A stretch of 64,000 bases of DNA. It comes from Rapana venosa. Its lineage: Eukaryota > Mollusca > Gastropoda > Neogastropoda > Muricidae. The position numbers and the translations under genes are program-made. Below are positions 41,240-53,767 of this stretch, piece after piece. The DNA lies in NCBI GenBank assembly GCA_028751875.1, contig CM054165.1, positions 31,194,879 to 31,258,878 on the forward strand, given 5' to 3'. Every line of letters begins with the position of its first letter. Positions within the stretch are counted from its first letter, which is position 1. The notes below the pieces were generated by a model. It saw nothing but the letters and a program-made list of their open reading frames with translations, did no database searches and was not told the origin of the DNA.

Positions 41240-41351
41240 GTCAGTTCACTCACCCCTCTCGCCCCTCCCCACCCCCCCCCTCAACCCTACCCCTTCCCAT
41301 CCCTTCCCATACATACATACACACACAGAGACATTTTGTCCATTTTCGTCT

Positions 41352-41390
41352 AATATCACTTTAAGTGAACAGACGTAGATTTGAAGACAC
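41352..41390 (+). mobile_element. LINE-2 3' terminus fragment
   Basis: AATATCACTTTAAGTGAACA and GACGTAGATTTGAAGAC match the LINE-2 terminus at 17270-17312 and, inverted, at 54193. Confidence 0.7.
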
Positions 41391-41504
41391 ACATTTTGTC
41401 CATTTCCTTGTTCCTTGTCACTGCAGCCTTGGTAAGATCTTTGATCACACCGTCTTGCAGTTATTTTTCTGATTATGCATGCGTGTGTGTACACACACAC
41501 GCAT

Positions 41505-41645
41505 GCACACACACATGTACACATACACGCGCGAGCACACGTATACACACACACACACACACAAAACATACACACACACACATACAGCACACACACACAC
41601 ACACACATACAGCACACACACACACACGCACACACACACACACAC
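41505..41645. repeat. (CA)n microsatellite
   Basis: CA run with AGCACA and ATACAG interruptions. Confidence 0.9.
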
Positions 41646-43229
41646 CAAAACCACCAGCAATTTAAAAAATAAAAATGAAACTAAAACATCATCACTGCAA
41701 ACAAAAAATCCAAACTATATCCCCCCCCTCCCCCCCCCCCCTGAAACAGCTTCCCCCTATCTCCCCCCCCCCACCCCCCCTAAAATTTGAAACAGACAAA
41801 ATCTCCACCAAAAGGTTGAATTGGGGGGTAAGTGAGTGCTTGATGTGTGATATGTAGTTTGAAGATGTATATTATGTATGTGTGTTTATATGTTTGGAAA
41901 AGATGGTAAGCTTTTCCGGTGTGTTCATGTTGATATGTGTTTCGTTTATCGATGTTTGTTTGTGATACAGTGTACTGGAGCTTTACTGTAGTATTGTGTA
42001 GTTTGCCGAGTTGGAAATGGTATTAAACTTGTCGATTATTGTTATTGATGAATTAAAGATCTTGCTGGAGTTATAGAAAGCTTGGAAATATTTGCTTTTT
42101 AGGGAACGCCTTCCTGGGTAGTGTTTGTAGTGTTAGATAAGAAGTAATAAGTGTGTGTGTGTATGTGTGTGCGTGCGTGCGTGCGTGTGTGTGCCCATGT
42201 GTGCACATGAGAGAGAAAGTACTTGAGCCTATGTATGCACAAGTGTAGTTTTCTGGTAAGATCACACGATATTGTCCGTGTATGATTTTCAATGTGAAGT
42301 CATAATCTACGTATATGTGCAAACATTTCTTTTTCTCCTATTAACAGCACTTTTATTGCATGCTTGCTTCTAACTATTAACACTAACACTGCGTGTGTTC
42401 ATATCTGTGTTGTCGTGAATCTTATGCTGTTTTGCACTTAAGAGGGAAATATGTCATGATAGTAATACATATTCAAAGAAACATTTGCAGTCTGTAACGA
42501 TTTTTGCAGGGTTTTTTTTCTATTTTCAGCGATATAAATTTCTGTTCTTTATCATCTTCTTCCTCTCCCTGTGTTGTTGTTTTTTCAATATTTGTTCTTT
42601 ATTGGGGTCTTCTGCTTCTTCTTTGCGTGGGTTCTTATTATGTACCTTTACCTTTTGAAATGTCATTATGTTTTGTTTATGAATACAAATTCTCTTTTGT
42701 GTACGCGCGCATGCGTGTGTGTGAGAGAGACAGAGAGAGATTGAGTACATGACTGAGTTTACGGTTTGTTTACTTGTGTTTACAAAGAACGTTGAGGAAT
42801 TTTTGGTTGGTGGTTTTTTTTTAACAAAGAATATTGAATATTTGTGGCCATACGCTAAATATAGACTGCTGTTTAAATACTCAAGATATGCGTTATTATG
42901 CATAGCTTGTAGTTGACCTGTTATATAATAAACAGCTTTGGTATCGAGTGATAACAATTTCAGGATTGTCCTGAGGAAAGGTAAGTTGGCATCTCGTCTT
43001 AAACTCCTCTGACATTGAACGTTCCAGTCTGTGATTTTTTTTTGAAAATGGTGTCAGTGGCATCAGAGAATACATTTTTTGTGTGTTTGATTTTTTTTGT
43101 TTTTTTTTTGGGGGGGGGTTTGATCTTCATGCAGGACTATTGCCTGTAGTGTGACCTTTGTGGTTGACTCGGCTGGAAAGAGGATAATTTAATGAATGGA
43201 GGGTGTCAATGGGATGCTAAAATGTTTGT

Positions 43230-43333
43230 GTGTTTATCTTATCAATAGGAAATGTGTGTGTTTGTGTGTTTAAACCCTATATTGCTGATAGTTTATAGAT
43301 AAAATGTTAATGTGTGTTTATTCAATCTATAGG

Positions 43334-43369
<36 letters not shown>

Positions 43370-43400
43370 AAACCCTGTATTGCTGATAGTTTATAGATCA
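43230..43400. repeat. ~110-bp tandem duplication
   Basis: AATGTGTGTGTTTGTGTGTT-like, AACCCTATATTGCTGATAGT and TTATAGATAAAATG occur twice, the second time with an expanded GT run. Confidence 0.8.
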
Positions 43401-44129
43401 CACAAATTTATTTTTTTAATTTCTGTAAACGTATGTGTATTGAAATGATGATATATAAATGAAAGAATTCATACATTGATTTTTAAAAAAAATCTAGTTA
43501 GGGGGAAAAAAACCACGCATGACAATGCACATACATATTAAGAGTAACAACAACAAACCCACAGCTTTTTTATATAGAGCATACTCCAAACCATTACCGC
43601 AACCAACTTCAGACCACGTTGGTCAATAGCGTACATTTCTGCCCAGCATGTTGCAAAGAAAATTGTCCTTAACAGTACAAAACGTGTCCCTAATTCTGCA
43701 CAGGACTACCATTCTGGCTTTGTGTGTGGAGAGTGACTCTGGGTCTCTCCTCTTACACATCACCATCTTGAAGTATCGCCAGGTATTATACAAGCAAAAA
43801 AACGAACCATTTCCTTTCGTTACCCTCTACCAGCGAAGACTTCATATCTTTTTCCTTTTTACCACCCTTTTCCATTGACCAATTTGTGGATTGCACTGGT
43901 TTCTTCAGAACGTGACCATTCTTCCCCTTCCTCCTCCTTCTCCTACTTTCCAGAAGAAGAAAAAATTTGTCCTGGTTCATACCTTGATCTGCTTGTGTGA
44001 GTGATGGGTATTTGCTGTCCTGCCCTGTACAATCCTGTGGAAGTTATCCCTCACTTTGTACGAGTCAGGTCTTCGTGTGGATGGTTGTCATCGTGTCTTT
44101 GTCTTCCTTGTGTTTTACCTGGGCTCCCT

Positions 44130-44570
44130 GCCAGAGTTGTCCCTGCCCTGTTCTCCCCAGGGTTTTTGTGTGTATGTTTGTGTATTGGGGTGGGTTTTTT
44201 GCTGTCGCAGGGAGCCTATCCAGAGGTGTCCCTGCCCTGTTCTCCCCAGGGTTTTTGTGTGTATGTTTGTTTATTGTTGGTGTCTGTTTTTGCTGTCACA
44301 GGGAGCCTATCCAGAGTTGTCCCTGCCCTGTCCTCCCCAGGGTTTGTTTGTTTTTGTTTAATGTCTATTCACTACTTGGTGATAATGAGTCTCCCCAGGG
44401 TTTTTGTGTGTATGTTTGTTTATTGTTGTTGTCTGTTTTTGCTGTCGCAGGGAGCCTATCCAGAGGTGTCCCTGCCCTGTTCACCCCAGGGTTTTTGTGT
44501 GTACGTGTGTTTATTGTTGTCTGGGTTTTTTGCTGTCCCAGGGAGCCTATCCAGAGTTGACCCTGCTCTT
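44130..44570. repeat. ~90-bp minisatellite with acceptor-like core
   Basis: Five to six units at ~89-91 bp spacing (one shortened to ~58). Each has GTCCCTGCCCTGTTCTCCCC, AGGGTTTTTGTGTGTATGTT and GTTTTTGCTGTCGCAGGGAG. The last contains a pyrimidine-rich TTTTGCTGTCGCAG resembling a splice acceptor. No exon continuing the jbug frame follows. Confidence 0.88.
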
Positions 44571-45124
44571 TCCTCATTGTTGTGGATGGTTTGTCATTGT
44601 GACTTTGTCATTTCTGATACAGTGGTCCCTGCTTTGTGTGTGTGTGTGTACTATGTGGATGGTTATGATTTTTTTCCTCTTTATACTCGTCCTGTTGTGT
44701 GACAATTTTTGTCGTCCTCGTCAATCCTACATTTTGTTCATTCCAGTATGGTTCTTCTGTTCTACGTCTTCTCTTCCTCAGTCTTGGAAATTGAGTGCCC
44801 TTGGTGTCTTTTCCTTCGACCTCTTCCCTGCCCCTACCCTTTTCCTCCCCCCTCCCTCCCCCCCCCTTCTCCACCTCCCACCCCCCTCTTTTTTTCCTCC
44901 CTCCCCCAACTTTTTTTCCTTACCAAATTTTGTGGTCCAATCCTTCGGCAAATTTTCTCTCTGCTGTTTTCTCTGACCCCTGGTTGATGTCGTCAGTCGT
45001 GCCAGGTGTTTGGTATCTCTTTTTTCCCCCTCTTCTCTCCCAAGTTTATTGCTGGTGTATCGATCATCCTTTTTTGTGTGTGTGTCACTTTTTTCTTCTT
45101 CTGTGTTGAATTGCTCAGACTGTA

Positions 45125-45215
45125 ACTATCGTAAGAATGAGTTGAGTGCAAGCGCTCTGATTTGTCTCTGCAAGATATAGCGCTATATAAATTCCATTTA
45201 GTATTATTATTATTA
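45125..45215 (+). mobile_element. LINE-1 3' tail fragment
   Basis: GCAAGCGCTCTGATTTGTCT, GCAAGATATAGCGCTATATA and AATTCCATTTAGTATTATTA. Confidence 0.85.
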
Positions 45216-47522
45216 TTGTTGTTGTCTGTCATATGAGTGAAAATGCGTTGTGCTGGGTTTCGTTTTGTTTTGTTGTGTGTGTTTTGTTGCAGTTTTTTGT
45301 TGTTGTTGTTACTAGATAATGCTCTTGCTAACTTTTTCTTTTTCAGGATCAAAACATGAAAGTTTGTTTTATTGCAGTTCCTGTAACAAGTGTTTTATAG
45401 TGTGTCTGTTTGTGTGTGTGAAAATCTGTTGCATTTAAAAGCAAAACAGACGTGCTCTTTGGTTCTTAAAATTTTGCAAACGTTTATGAATCTTTTAAAA
45501 AAAATTTTTACTGTGTGTGTGATATCAGTTTAGTTTGTAGAAGAATTTGTGTACCATTGGTTTATAGAGACAGTTTCTTTACAATGCAATTATAAAATAT
45601 TTGAATTAATTTTTGTGTGTGCGTGTTCTTTCTGGGCTTTGGAGCCACATTTTCCCTGAAATGCTTTTTCTCTGCAGCAAATGTTTTTTTGAATGAACTA
45701 TGGTTTTGTTTGTAACGGTTATTTCTAAGCCGGTGATATATGCATACTTCATTAATTCGTTTTTCCCAGGGGAAAGTGGTCTGTGACGTGTTGTGTTGGT
45801 TTATGTATATACGGTGAAAAATATTCTTGTTTTTCATCATTAATCTTTTTGGGGGCATTGTTGTACAGGAGTGGAATTATCATGAATTTCTTTGACTTTT
45901 GCAAACGCATATTCATGCATATTGATCTTTGCATGTTGCTGCATTCACGAATCTTTCATTTGTAAGAACTCATGGATGTCCACATGTATGCATGTACACA
46001 TGGGCATTCTTTCAGTTAGTGCTTTTTCAAATGTGACATTTGATGATTTTTCCAACAGATTATTTTCTGTCTCTATGGCTATGATTTTCTGATTCTATGG
46101 CTTAATATTTGATTTTTTTCTTTGCTGTACATTTATTTTGGTTCTTAGAGAGCTTCGGACATTGATTATGACTGATTTGGGGTATGTTTTGTTTTTTTTG
46201 AGGGGGGGAAATGATTTTGTAGCAAAGAAGAATCAAGACTGTATGTGTGCATATTTGCATGAGTATTGATTGGAGACAGTTTTTTCTGTTCTTTATTAAA
46301 CAACGACAATGATTTTTTACGTGGATGTACATATGTTGATACAAAATGCAATGAAATTGCATGGATCTCAAAATGTTTATGGATTTATTTACCTTTTTTT
46401 TTTTGGTTTGCTGATTTTGTTGGTGTGCGGAGAGGGATCTTTTCATTGGTGGAAAAAAAAACCCGGCTTTGAAAAAAAAAAAAAGGAAGCTAACTGTGGC
46501 CATTTTAACGGCTATGCAAGGGTTATCTGCCTTGAGTGACATGTTACGATCGGTTTCGTTGGGTGTAACTGTCTCTCTGCCTGCTTTACACGCCCCCTTC
46601 ACTGATTGGACGGCATGCGGATTACCTTGACCTTGACCCTTAATCACTAGCTTTGCACCTTTTGACCTTCAACCTTTCAACTTGACTGTGGAGGTGAGTT
46701 TCTCTTTCGGCTGCTTTGTTTTTGTTCTGTTGCCTCTCTCTCCCTCTCTCTGTCTTTTTTTTTTCATTTTTTTTTTTCAAGTTTTTAAATATTCATGGGG
46801 AGTAAGATTTGAATGATTTGAGGAATTATGATTTATAAGCGTAGTCGTTCCATGTGTGTGGTATTCATTGTGATTTATTATGAAGCGTCTTCATTTTGTG
46901 TGTTATATTTATCAAGATTGATTGATGTGAATTGGAGGTGAAGGTGGTTGTGGTTTTAACTGACTGGGGACTGAGTGCTAGTGAAAGAATATCGTTTTCC
47001 TCTGCGTCAACATTTTGGATAGGTACTTTCTCTTTCCTCTCGTTCTTTTCTTTTTTTTGGCCGACAAGATGATTTGGCTAGAAAGTGTGCGCTTGAAAAG
47101 AATCGGTAGGTTTTCTCTGTACATACAGAAAGCAGCAACAGAAATAGCCCCTAAACTTTCTCTGCAAAAACTCAAATTATTGGTATCAAATTTCAAGCTA
47201 TTTTTTTTTACCTTTAAAGTTAATCCCAGCTCAGCATAATTAAAGTATTGTTCTGAAATTTTGAGATTTTCTTTCTTTCTTTTTTTTTTAAAAATTCAAA
47301 CGGTTATTTTGATGATGAGATTGTCTAGAATAATTGTTTTAGATAAGTGAAAATTTAAGAAAAAAATTCCTATAAGTGTGAACTTTATTGGGCAATGAAA
47401 ATAAACAAAATGCTTGACAACTGAAAACAGTCACATAAAATAATAGAGTGGTACTTTTGCTGTTGAATCATTTCATCAATGTAGGTTTTACAGACTGTGC
47501 TGTTCTCTGATTAACGATGAAT

Positions 47523-47561
<39 letters not shown>

Positions 47562-48119
47562 AAAGCAATAGAAATAATTTAGAAAATGGAGAGAAAAAAT
47601 CTGGTTCATGCAGAAAATGGAGAGAAAAAATCTAGTTCATGCGTTTTTCTTGGTTTTTGTTATTTTCCAGAAACTGACCTATAAGTGGGGTGTTTGTAAG
47701 CACTGTTCACAGTATATACCATTATTGACACAGCTGAGTGAAATTCACAAAACAGTTATGTACAATTTTTTGTTGTTGAGAACAAACAAATCTGTGTTGT
47801 GTTCAAATCTTCAACAAGTGTGCTTCAGCTTTGTGAGCAGAATGTTTATGGTAAAATCCAGTAATATCCATGCGGGTATGGTGCATTCTGTTTTTGTAAA
47901 AAATATGATAAAGTCCATGTTATTGCGGAACATTTTTGGCAGATACACGTATGAAGAAAGAGGGCTGGCACGATGATAGACACAGTCCTTCCATTAAGAA
48001 CAAAAAGAGAAATTTTCTGAGCTAAAAATCTGTATTGTATTCTACAGACTGGAAGAAATGGATCAAAAGATAAAGAGTTTCAACACAATGATTTGAAAGT
48101 CTTTAGTTTGTATGAAACA

Positions 48120-48345
48120 ACAGATGAGACTATAAACCGAGGCCCCGTGTGTGAACGCAAACAGAACATCTTGCGCACACGTTAAAACCTGTTCCGCTTT
48201 TTGTAAGAGTAGGCCATTGTGCGCTGGTGGGAACAGATGACAGATTTCACAAATCTGCATACACACGGGGACTGGATGTAAAAAAAGCACATGTGCTTAT
48301 TCCATTATCCTTGATATAAAAGAATAAAAATAAATAAATAAATAA
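48120..48345 (+). mobile_element. SINE-A fragment
   Basis: Starts at AGATGAGACTATAAACCGAG without a head and ends with GATATAAAAGAATAAAAATA. Confidence 0.9.
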
Positions 48346-49227
48346 AAAAAACCAGATCTAAGCAATTGTTACTGTTTCGTGGAAACCAGTCGAAAATCTG
48401 TGGTTAATGCACACAAAGTTAAGGCTTTATGTCCTTTGGGGGTTACCCCATGCAGAACATTTTGGGGTAATGCTCTGGGACGGTTAATGCATCGATCAGT
48501 TTAGTTTTGTTGTTGTTGTTTTTTAAAGTGTTATCTGAAGTGTAGGAGAAATATTTTCTTTCTTTAAAAAATCAGCAGTGTTGCCTCGAGAGTATTTGGT
48601 TTGAAAATGTTAAACCTTGTTGGCTGAAAACCGCAGTGTATCATTTTTTAAAATTTTCTTTTCTTTTTTTTAATTAAAAAATAATACTGTTGGTGACATA
48701 TTTTTGGGTTTGGGATTATTAATAATAGAAAGGGATTTCATAAGAATAACAAAATGTGGAATTTGGTGGGGGGAAACAAAAAAAATAACCTAAAGGGAAG
48801 TTGGGATTTACTAATAAAACCTTCTAGCGTCTGTCCATATTGTCTTGGTCATTGGAAGCTGGTCTGAATTTCTGTGATGATTTAAGTGCACATATCTTAT
48901 CTTGTCCTCCCTGTGCTGTCTTTTTCGTGTTCATGTCTGGGGGTGGTTTACGCTGGTAATGAATAAGAGAGGGACCTTGAGGCGTCTTCCAAATCGCTCA
49001 CAGACACAGAACTTCGAAAGATGATGCCACACTTCCCACCAGCTGGCTTAGAGATAAATGATGGGTCAGGGGAGGGAGGGGGGGGGGCTGGGGAGGGGGG
49101 GGGGGGGGGCGTGCGTGGAAATGTTTCCTACCAAAAAACAAAACCAGCCTCCATTGAAAAAGAAAAATAATTAATGTGTTCAGTCACAGGAGAGAGAAGA
49201 TAAATGATAGGTAAGGGACATGTGCGC

Positions 49228-49412
49228 GCGCACTCACACACACGCATGCATGCACACACACATACACAAACACACGCACAGACACACACACACACAACAA
49301 ACACACACAGAGACAAACAGACACACACACACACAACACACACACACCACACACACACACACACACACGACACACACACACACACACACATACACACACA
49401 CACACTAACACA

Positions 49413-49475
<63 letters not shown>

Positions 49476-49502
49476 CCACACACACACACACACCACACAC
49501 TG
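49228..49502. repeat. (CA)n microsatellite
   Basis: CA array with CACG, AGAC and ACCAC interruptions. Confidence 0.92.
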
Positions 49503-49852
49503 ATGGCCACACACGTACACAGTATGGCAAAATGGACAAAGAAAATATCTGCAGAGACTCAGGCTATGGCACACAGCCGACATAAAGGGAAGAAGCAAGC
49601 AAACAGTTCTTCTGAGCAGACCCTTCAATGATTTCATACTGAGCTAAGGGAGGAGGAGGAGGAGAAGAAACAGAAATAAGAAAACAAAGATTGATTGATT
49701 GATAATCTTTATTACCAAAAGTTACAGATAGGTATCCACATACTTTTCTTCATCCGTTCCTTGCCCTTAGCAGAGACTATCATTGATAATCACAACTAAT
49801 GATTTTAGGTAAAAAATTTTTTTTAAAAGAAGAAGAAGAAAGGGAGGGGGGT

Positions 49853-49854
<2 letters not shown>

Positions 49855-49918
<64 letters not shown>
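49855..49918. repeat. (GA)n microsatellite
   Basis: Pure GA run of about 30 units. Confidence 0.95.
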
Positions 49919-49920
<2 letters not shown>

Positions 49921-50519
49921 AGTAGAAAATGATAAAGTAGAACAATTTTAAAAAGAAAACAGTAAAAAAAAAAATTTACGGAAGAAAAAGGAGTGATAAG
50001 TTTAAAAAGTTCATGAAGTTAAAATCACTTAATATAATACAAGAAAGCAGAACTCTTTTTAATGAAAACTCAGGCAAGAGAGAGATAAATAAAAAGAACA
50101 AAAAATATCTGCGAAAGGGAGGGATGGGGTGGGGTGGGGTGGGTAGATGTGTGAAATAGTGTAAAGTTTGACAGGCATGAGTGTAAAGATGTGTGCATGC
50201 CGCCTGACAATGTAATAACTGTAACACCCCCCACCCCCCACCCCCCACCCTCCAAGCATGAGCCAGCCTCTGTGTCCCAATACAAGTACACGTGTGAACC
50301 AGTTATTATTCACTGACGTCCTACGTACGTACGTATGTACAGCATGCTTCACTGGCTTCTGAACCAACATGTTGTCCTTTGATTAATAATGAATTAATTC
50401 AACACTTCTTGTGATGTGAGTGTTCACTGTGTGTGTGTAACCAGAGCAGTCCGTGTATTAATTAATTAATCAATCAACCCCAAACCGCTGATTTCCTTAA
50501 AACAGTCGTTGAGGTTTGT

Positions 50520-50790
50520 TACAGATATTAAACATATCTATGAGAATGTATTTAATGCAGACCTTCCTTGAGATTTATTAAAGATATTAAACAATCTATG
50601 AGAATGTATTTAATGCAGACTTTACACCAGCAAGAAATAGGACTGTTAATCTATGAAAATATAATTTGATGCAGATTTTACACGAACAACAAACAGGACT
50701 TGTAGTCTATGGAAATGTATTCAAGTTCAGATTTTGCAGCAGCAACTTAAATCTATGGAAATGTATTTGATACAGATTGTACAACTTAAC
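50520..50790. repeat. Degenerate ~60-bp tandem array
   Basis: AATCTATGA(G/A)AATGTATTTA- and ATGCAGA(C/T)TTTACAC-like blocks recur about five times with progressive divergence. Confidence 0.75.
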
Positions 50791-51498
50791 AGGATTGCTT
50801 TATTCTATGAATTGGATTTGATTCGTGATCTACCCCAGCAACAAAGCAGACAAAAATTTGTAGATAAAAATGTCAAAATCAGGTCTGGAAAAATAATAAT
50901 TTGTAATGGATTCAGCAAAATCAACAACAAAAAATCTTTTGATGATAGTAAGTTTGAAAATTATGAAGAAAACAAACTTTATTTACAGATAGCAACAGGT
51001 TGGTTTATCTGTCATACAAAATACCGTTCTGAAGAAAGAATGCAGGAATCTGCTGTATAGCTCTTTTGAGACTTTTAATCAAAAGCACTGTATAGTTTCA
51101 AAACTAAAATATTTCAGTCAATAAAATCTAGGGACAATTACTTACCCAACCATTTTGTTTTAGCCATTAGAAAATGATTGTTATTGGTCAGTATACACAA
51201 AAATTACACGTTTTCTCTTTGACATTAAAACTGGTGACACAATTTTGGTCAGAAACAACACGAGCTTACTTTGTTGGTTATAAGTACTTATACTGTTCTT
51301 TGAAAATAATTTTCTCCCAAACTGATGGAATTCTCTGCCCATTCCGTAACACAGTTTGTGTAACTAATTATAATTCACCCATGTGCTTGACTTTGTTCAC
51401 CAAATGTAACCAACCACACACACACACACTTTCATGTGTGAAATATGTTATAATAGCATGGCAATGTCCTGTTTTTCTTCTCTGTGTGTGTTAGTGTG

Positions 51499-51542
<44 letters not shown>

Positions 51543-51743
51543 AATAAAAACACTGAATCATTGGATTAAAAAAAAATTTTAATCCAAGATTTATCTAATA
51601 TTTCTTAAGAGTAAGGAATTCTGTTATACAATGTTTATTTCTGTTCTCAGCATGCTATATATTCATAGCACATTATACCAACCTTTTTTTATTTTTATTT
51701 TTTTAGTTCACTTTAAGTCCAGTTATGTGGGTTTTTTCAGTGA

Positions 51744-51782
<39 letters not shown>

Positions 51783-51882
51783 AAATATTTATGTATCAAA
51801 ATATCCCGGGGTGCGTGAATTGGTAGGGTAGGATGGCAAGTGTTCAGGAAGCCTATAGGAATGTGGTGTTGGTATTTTGTAG

Positions 51883-51966
51883 CCCCCAGCGGAAAACTGG
51901 CCCAGGCAAAACTACGACAAGTGGATAGAGAAACTATAGAAGTGGAGTACATGCCCTCAGAAGCCG
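51883..51966 (+). CDS. jbug: jbug exon w12: middle of Ig repeat 4
   Basis: Acceptor TATTTTGTAG, donor GTAAGT. CC completes Ala; 27 codons plus one G. PSGKLAQAKLRQVDRETIEV then EYMPSEAG. The P-S-G-K turn, E-V-E-Y-x-P-x-E-x-G is the central filamin-repeat signature (usually YxVxYxPxExG). The exon is short and AT-richer in codon use than its neighbours, but phase and content fit w11 and w13 exactly. Confidence 0.93.
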
Positions 51967-51989
51967 GTAAGTCTTATACAATTTTTTTT

Positions 51990-52380
51990 ATTTATCTACT
52001 TATTTATTCTGTTATTTTTAGGATGATAGATTTTTGTGTGTTCCTCAGCGAGAGTTGTATGCTTCACCCATGGTGAAATTTTGTATATGCGACCCTTTTT
52101 TACCTACCATTAAGGTAGCCGCATTTCGACTGCGGGGACTTCTAAACTGTGTACATGCAGTTTTTCATTTTGTCGTCCATTCTTACCGACATGCAGTGCC
52201 TACTCTTCTGAAATATGGAACGGGTTTTTAAATGTGTGGGGCAAAAATAATCTTTGTTGCGTTCACACGGGTTTATCGCCTCATCTGAAGGACTTTTGGG
52301 CAAGTGGAGTTTGCACTTATGTTAATCCGGGAGGGAGGGGGGGGGTGGGGGGGGTGGGGGGGGGGGAGATCTCCTTGGTT
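51990..52380 (-). mobile_element. Old diverged SINE-A relative
   Basis: The order of SINE-A landmarks is kept (TTATTCTGTTATTTTTAGGA, TTTGTCGTCCATTCTTACCG, CCTACTCTTCTGAAATATGG, CGCCTCATCTGAAGGACTTT, TTTGCACTTATGTTAATCC) but with many changes and an extra segment containing AAGGTAGCCGCATTTCGACT, also seen in part at 31780. Confidence 0.65.
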
Positions 52381-52454
52381 ATGGCCTTGAGAGAGAAGGG
52401 GGGAGAGAAAAAATAAAGCAGAAAAGTCATTTAGGTGGTTTTTAATTTTTATTT

Positions 52455-52580
52455 TATATTTTATTCTTTTATATCAAGGATAATGGAATAAACACTTGTG
52501 TGCTTTTTTACATCCAGTCCCCGTGCATATGCAGTTTTGTAAATTGTCATCTGTTCCCACCGGCACACAATGTGCCTGAC
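52455..52580 (-). mobile_element. SINE-A 3' fragment
   Basis: TTATTCTTTTATATCAAGGA, CACTTGTGTGCTTTTTTACA and CACCGGCACACAATGTGCCT. Confidence 0.88.
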
Positions 52581-52613
52581 AGCGCTGTCTGTAGTTGCCA
52601 TTCATGGGGTGAT

Positions 52614-53335
52614 TTTAAGTTCTTTGACTTGACCTGACCTGATCTGACTTGACTTGAACTGACTTGATTTGACCTGATCTGACTTGATTTGACCTGATCT
52701 GACTTGACCTGATCTGACTTGATTTGACTTGACCTGATCTGACTTGATTTGACTTGAACTGATCTGACTTGACCTGATCTGACTTGATTTGACTTGACCT
52801 GATCTGACTTGATTTGACTTGAACTGATCTGACTTGATTTGACTTGAACTGATCTGACTTGACCTGATCTGACTTGATTTGACTTGACCTGATCTGACTT
52901 GATTTGACTTGAACTGATCTGACTTGACCTGATCTGACTTGATTTGACTTGACCTGATCTGACTTGAACTGATCTGACTTGACCTGATCTGACTTGATTT
53001 GACTTGACCTGATCTGACTTGACCTGATCTGACTTGAACTGATCTGACTTGAGCTGATTTGACCTGACTTGATTTGACCTGACTTGATTTGACCTGACTT
53101 GATTTGACTTGACCTGACTTGATTTGACTTGACCTGACTTGATTTGACCTGACTTGATTTGACTTGACCTGACTTAATTTGAACTGACTTGATTTGACTT
53201 GAACTGACTTGATTTGAACTGACTTGATTTGAACTGACTTGATTTGACCTGACTTGATTTGACCTGACGACCTGATTTGGTTTGACTTGACCTGATCTTA
53301 CTTGACCTGACCTGACTTGATTTGACTTGACCTGT
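52614..53335. repeat. (TTGAC/CTGAC/CTGAT/TTGAT)n pentanucleotide array, ~0.7 kb
   Basis: The array is built from TTGAC, CTGAC, CTGAT, TTGAT and TTGAA pentamers in higher-order blocks such as TTTGACTTGACCTGATCTGA. The pentamer TTGAC is also the tail of the retroelement ends at 16074, 16275 and 40205. The minus strand gives a 348-codon Ser/Gln/Lys/Val frame without domain content. Confidence 0.95.
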
Positions 53336-53353
53336 CTGTCTGTCTGTCCCCAG

Positions 53354-53494
53354 GTGACCATTCGGTCAGTGTGGAGTTTTACGGGCAGGTGGTCAAAGGT
53401 TCTCCCTTCATCAGCAAAGCTTACAACACAGGCAAACTGTTGGTCACCGACATGCCTCGCTACTGCATGCCGGGAAATCCTGTCTCTTTTGATA
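53354..53494 (+). CDS. jbug: jbug exon w13: end of Ig repeat 4 and start of repeat 5
   Basis: Acceptor TGTCCCCAG, donor GTAGGT. GT completes Gly; DHSVSVEFYGQVVKGSPFIS matches the V-x-V-x-F-x-G-x-x-V-x-GSPF end strand. KAYNTGKLLVTDMPRYCMPG then NPVSFD starts repeat 5. One base is carried to w14 (A + TT = Ile). The last ~55 nt, including the donor, recur four times in the downstream intron. The donor is weaker than that of the last copy (GTAAGT). Confidence 0.95.
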
Positions 53495-53523
53495 GTAGGT
53501 GACCTGTGTGTGTGTGTGTCTGT

Positions 53524-53577
<54 letters not shown>

Positions 53578-53650
53578 TGTGGTGTGTGTCTGTGTCTGTG
53601 GTGTGTGTGTGTGTGTGTCTGTGGTGTGTATGTGTGGTGTTTGTGTGTGT

Positions 53651-53715
53651 GTGACCAACATGCCTTGCTACTGCATGCCGGGAAATCCTGTCTCTTTTGA
53701 TAGTAGGTGACCTCC
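53651..53715 (+). repeat. w13 exon-end copy 1
   Basis: ACCAACATGCCTTGCTACTG, CATGCCGGGAAATCCTGTCT and CTTTTGATA with donor GTAGGT and GACCTCC. One substitution changes Arg to Cys codon context (CTTGC for CTCGC). No AG acceptor precedes it, only GT repeats. Confidence 0.9.
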
Positions 53716-53767
53716 CCCTGTGTGTGTGTCTGTGTGTGTGTCTGTGGTGTGGTTTTTTTTGGGGGGG

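Larger units (their letters stand above)
41240..51882 (+). other. Intron w11-w12 (10.6 kb)
   Basis: Largest intron in the window. Contents: LINE-2 terminus (41352-41390); CA array (41505-41645); C-rich stretch (41720-41780); AT-rich unique sequence (41830-43220); ~90-bp duplication (43230-43400); unique sequence; a ~90-bp acceptor-like minisatellite (44130-44570); C/T-rich unique sequence (44580-45110); LINE-1 tail (45125-45215); long AT-rich unique sequence (45216-48115) with a small tandem 33-bp duplication at 47582-47640; SINE-A (48120-48345); unique sequence; CA array (49228-49502); GA run (49855-49918); a degenerate ~60-bp tandem array (50520-50790); unique sequence and two GT runs up to w12. 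Nothing resembling another filamin exon in the right phase was found. Confidence 0.75.
51967..53353 (+). other. Intron w12-w13 (1.4 kb)
   Basis: Contents: an old diverged SINE-A-like element (51990-52380) ending in a G-rich run; a SINE-A 3' fragment (52455-52580); and the TTGAC-type array (52614-53335), which reaches to within about 20 bp of w13. A short CTGT run and CCCCAG form the acceptor. Confidence 0.85.

Noticed and set aside
50734..51060. 108-codon + strand frame
   Set aside because: It overlaps the end of a degenerate tandem array and has no recognisable domain.
52615..53661. 348-codon minus-strand frame rich in Ser/Gln/Lys/Val
   Set aside because: It is a translation of the TTGAC-type array and overlaps exon w13 on the other strand; no domain, start context or splicing.
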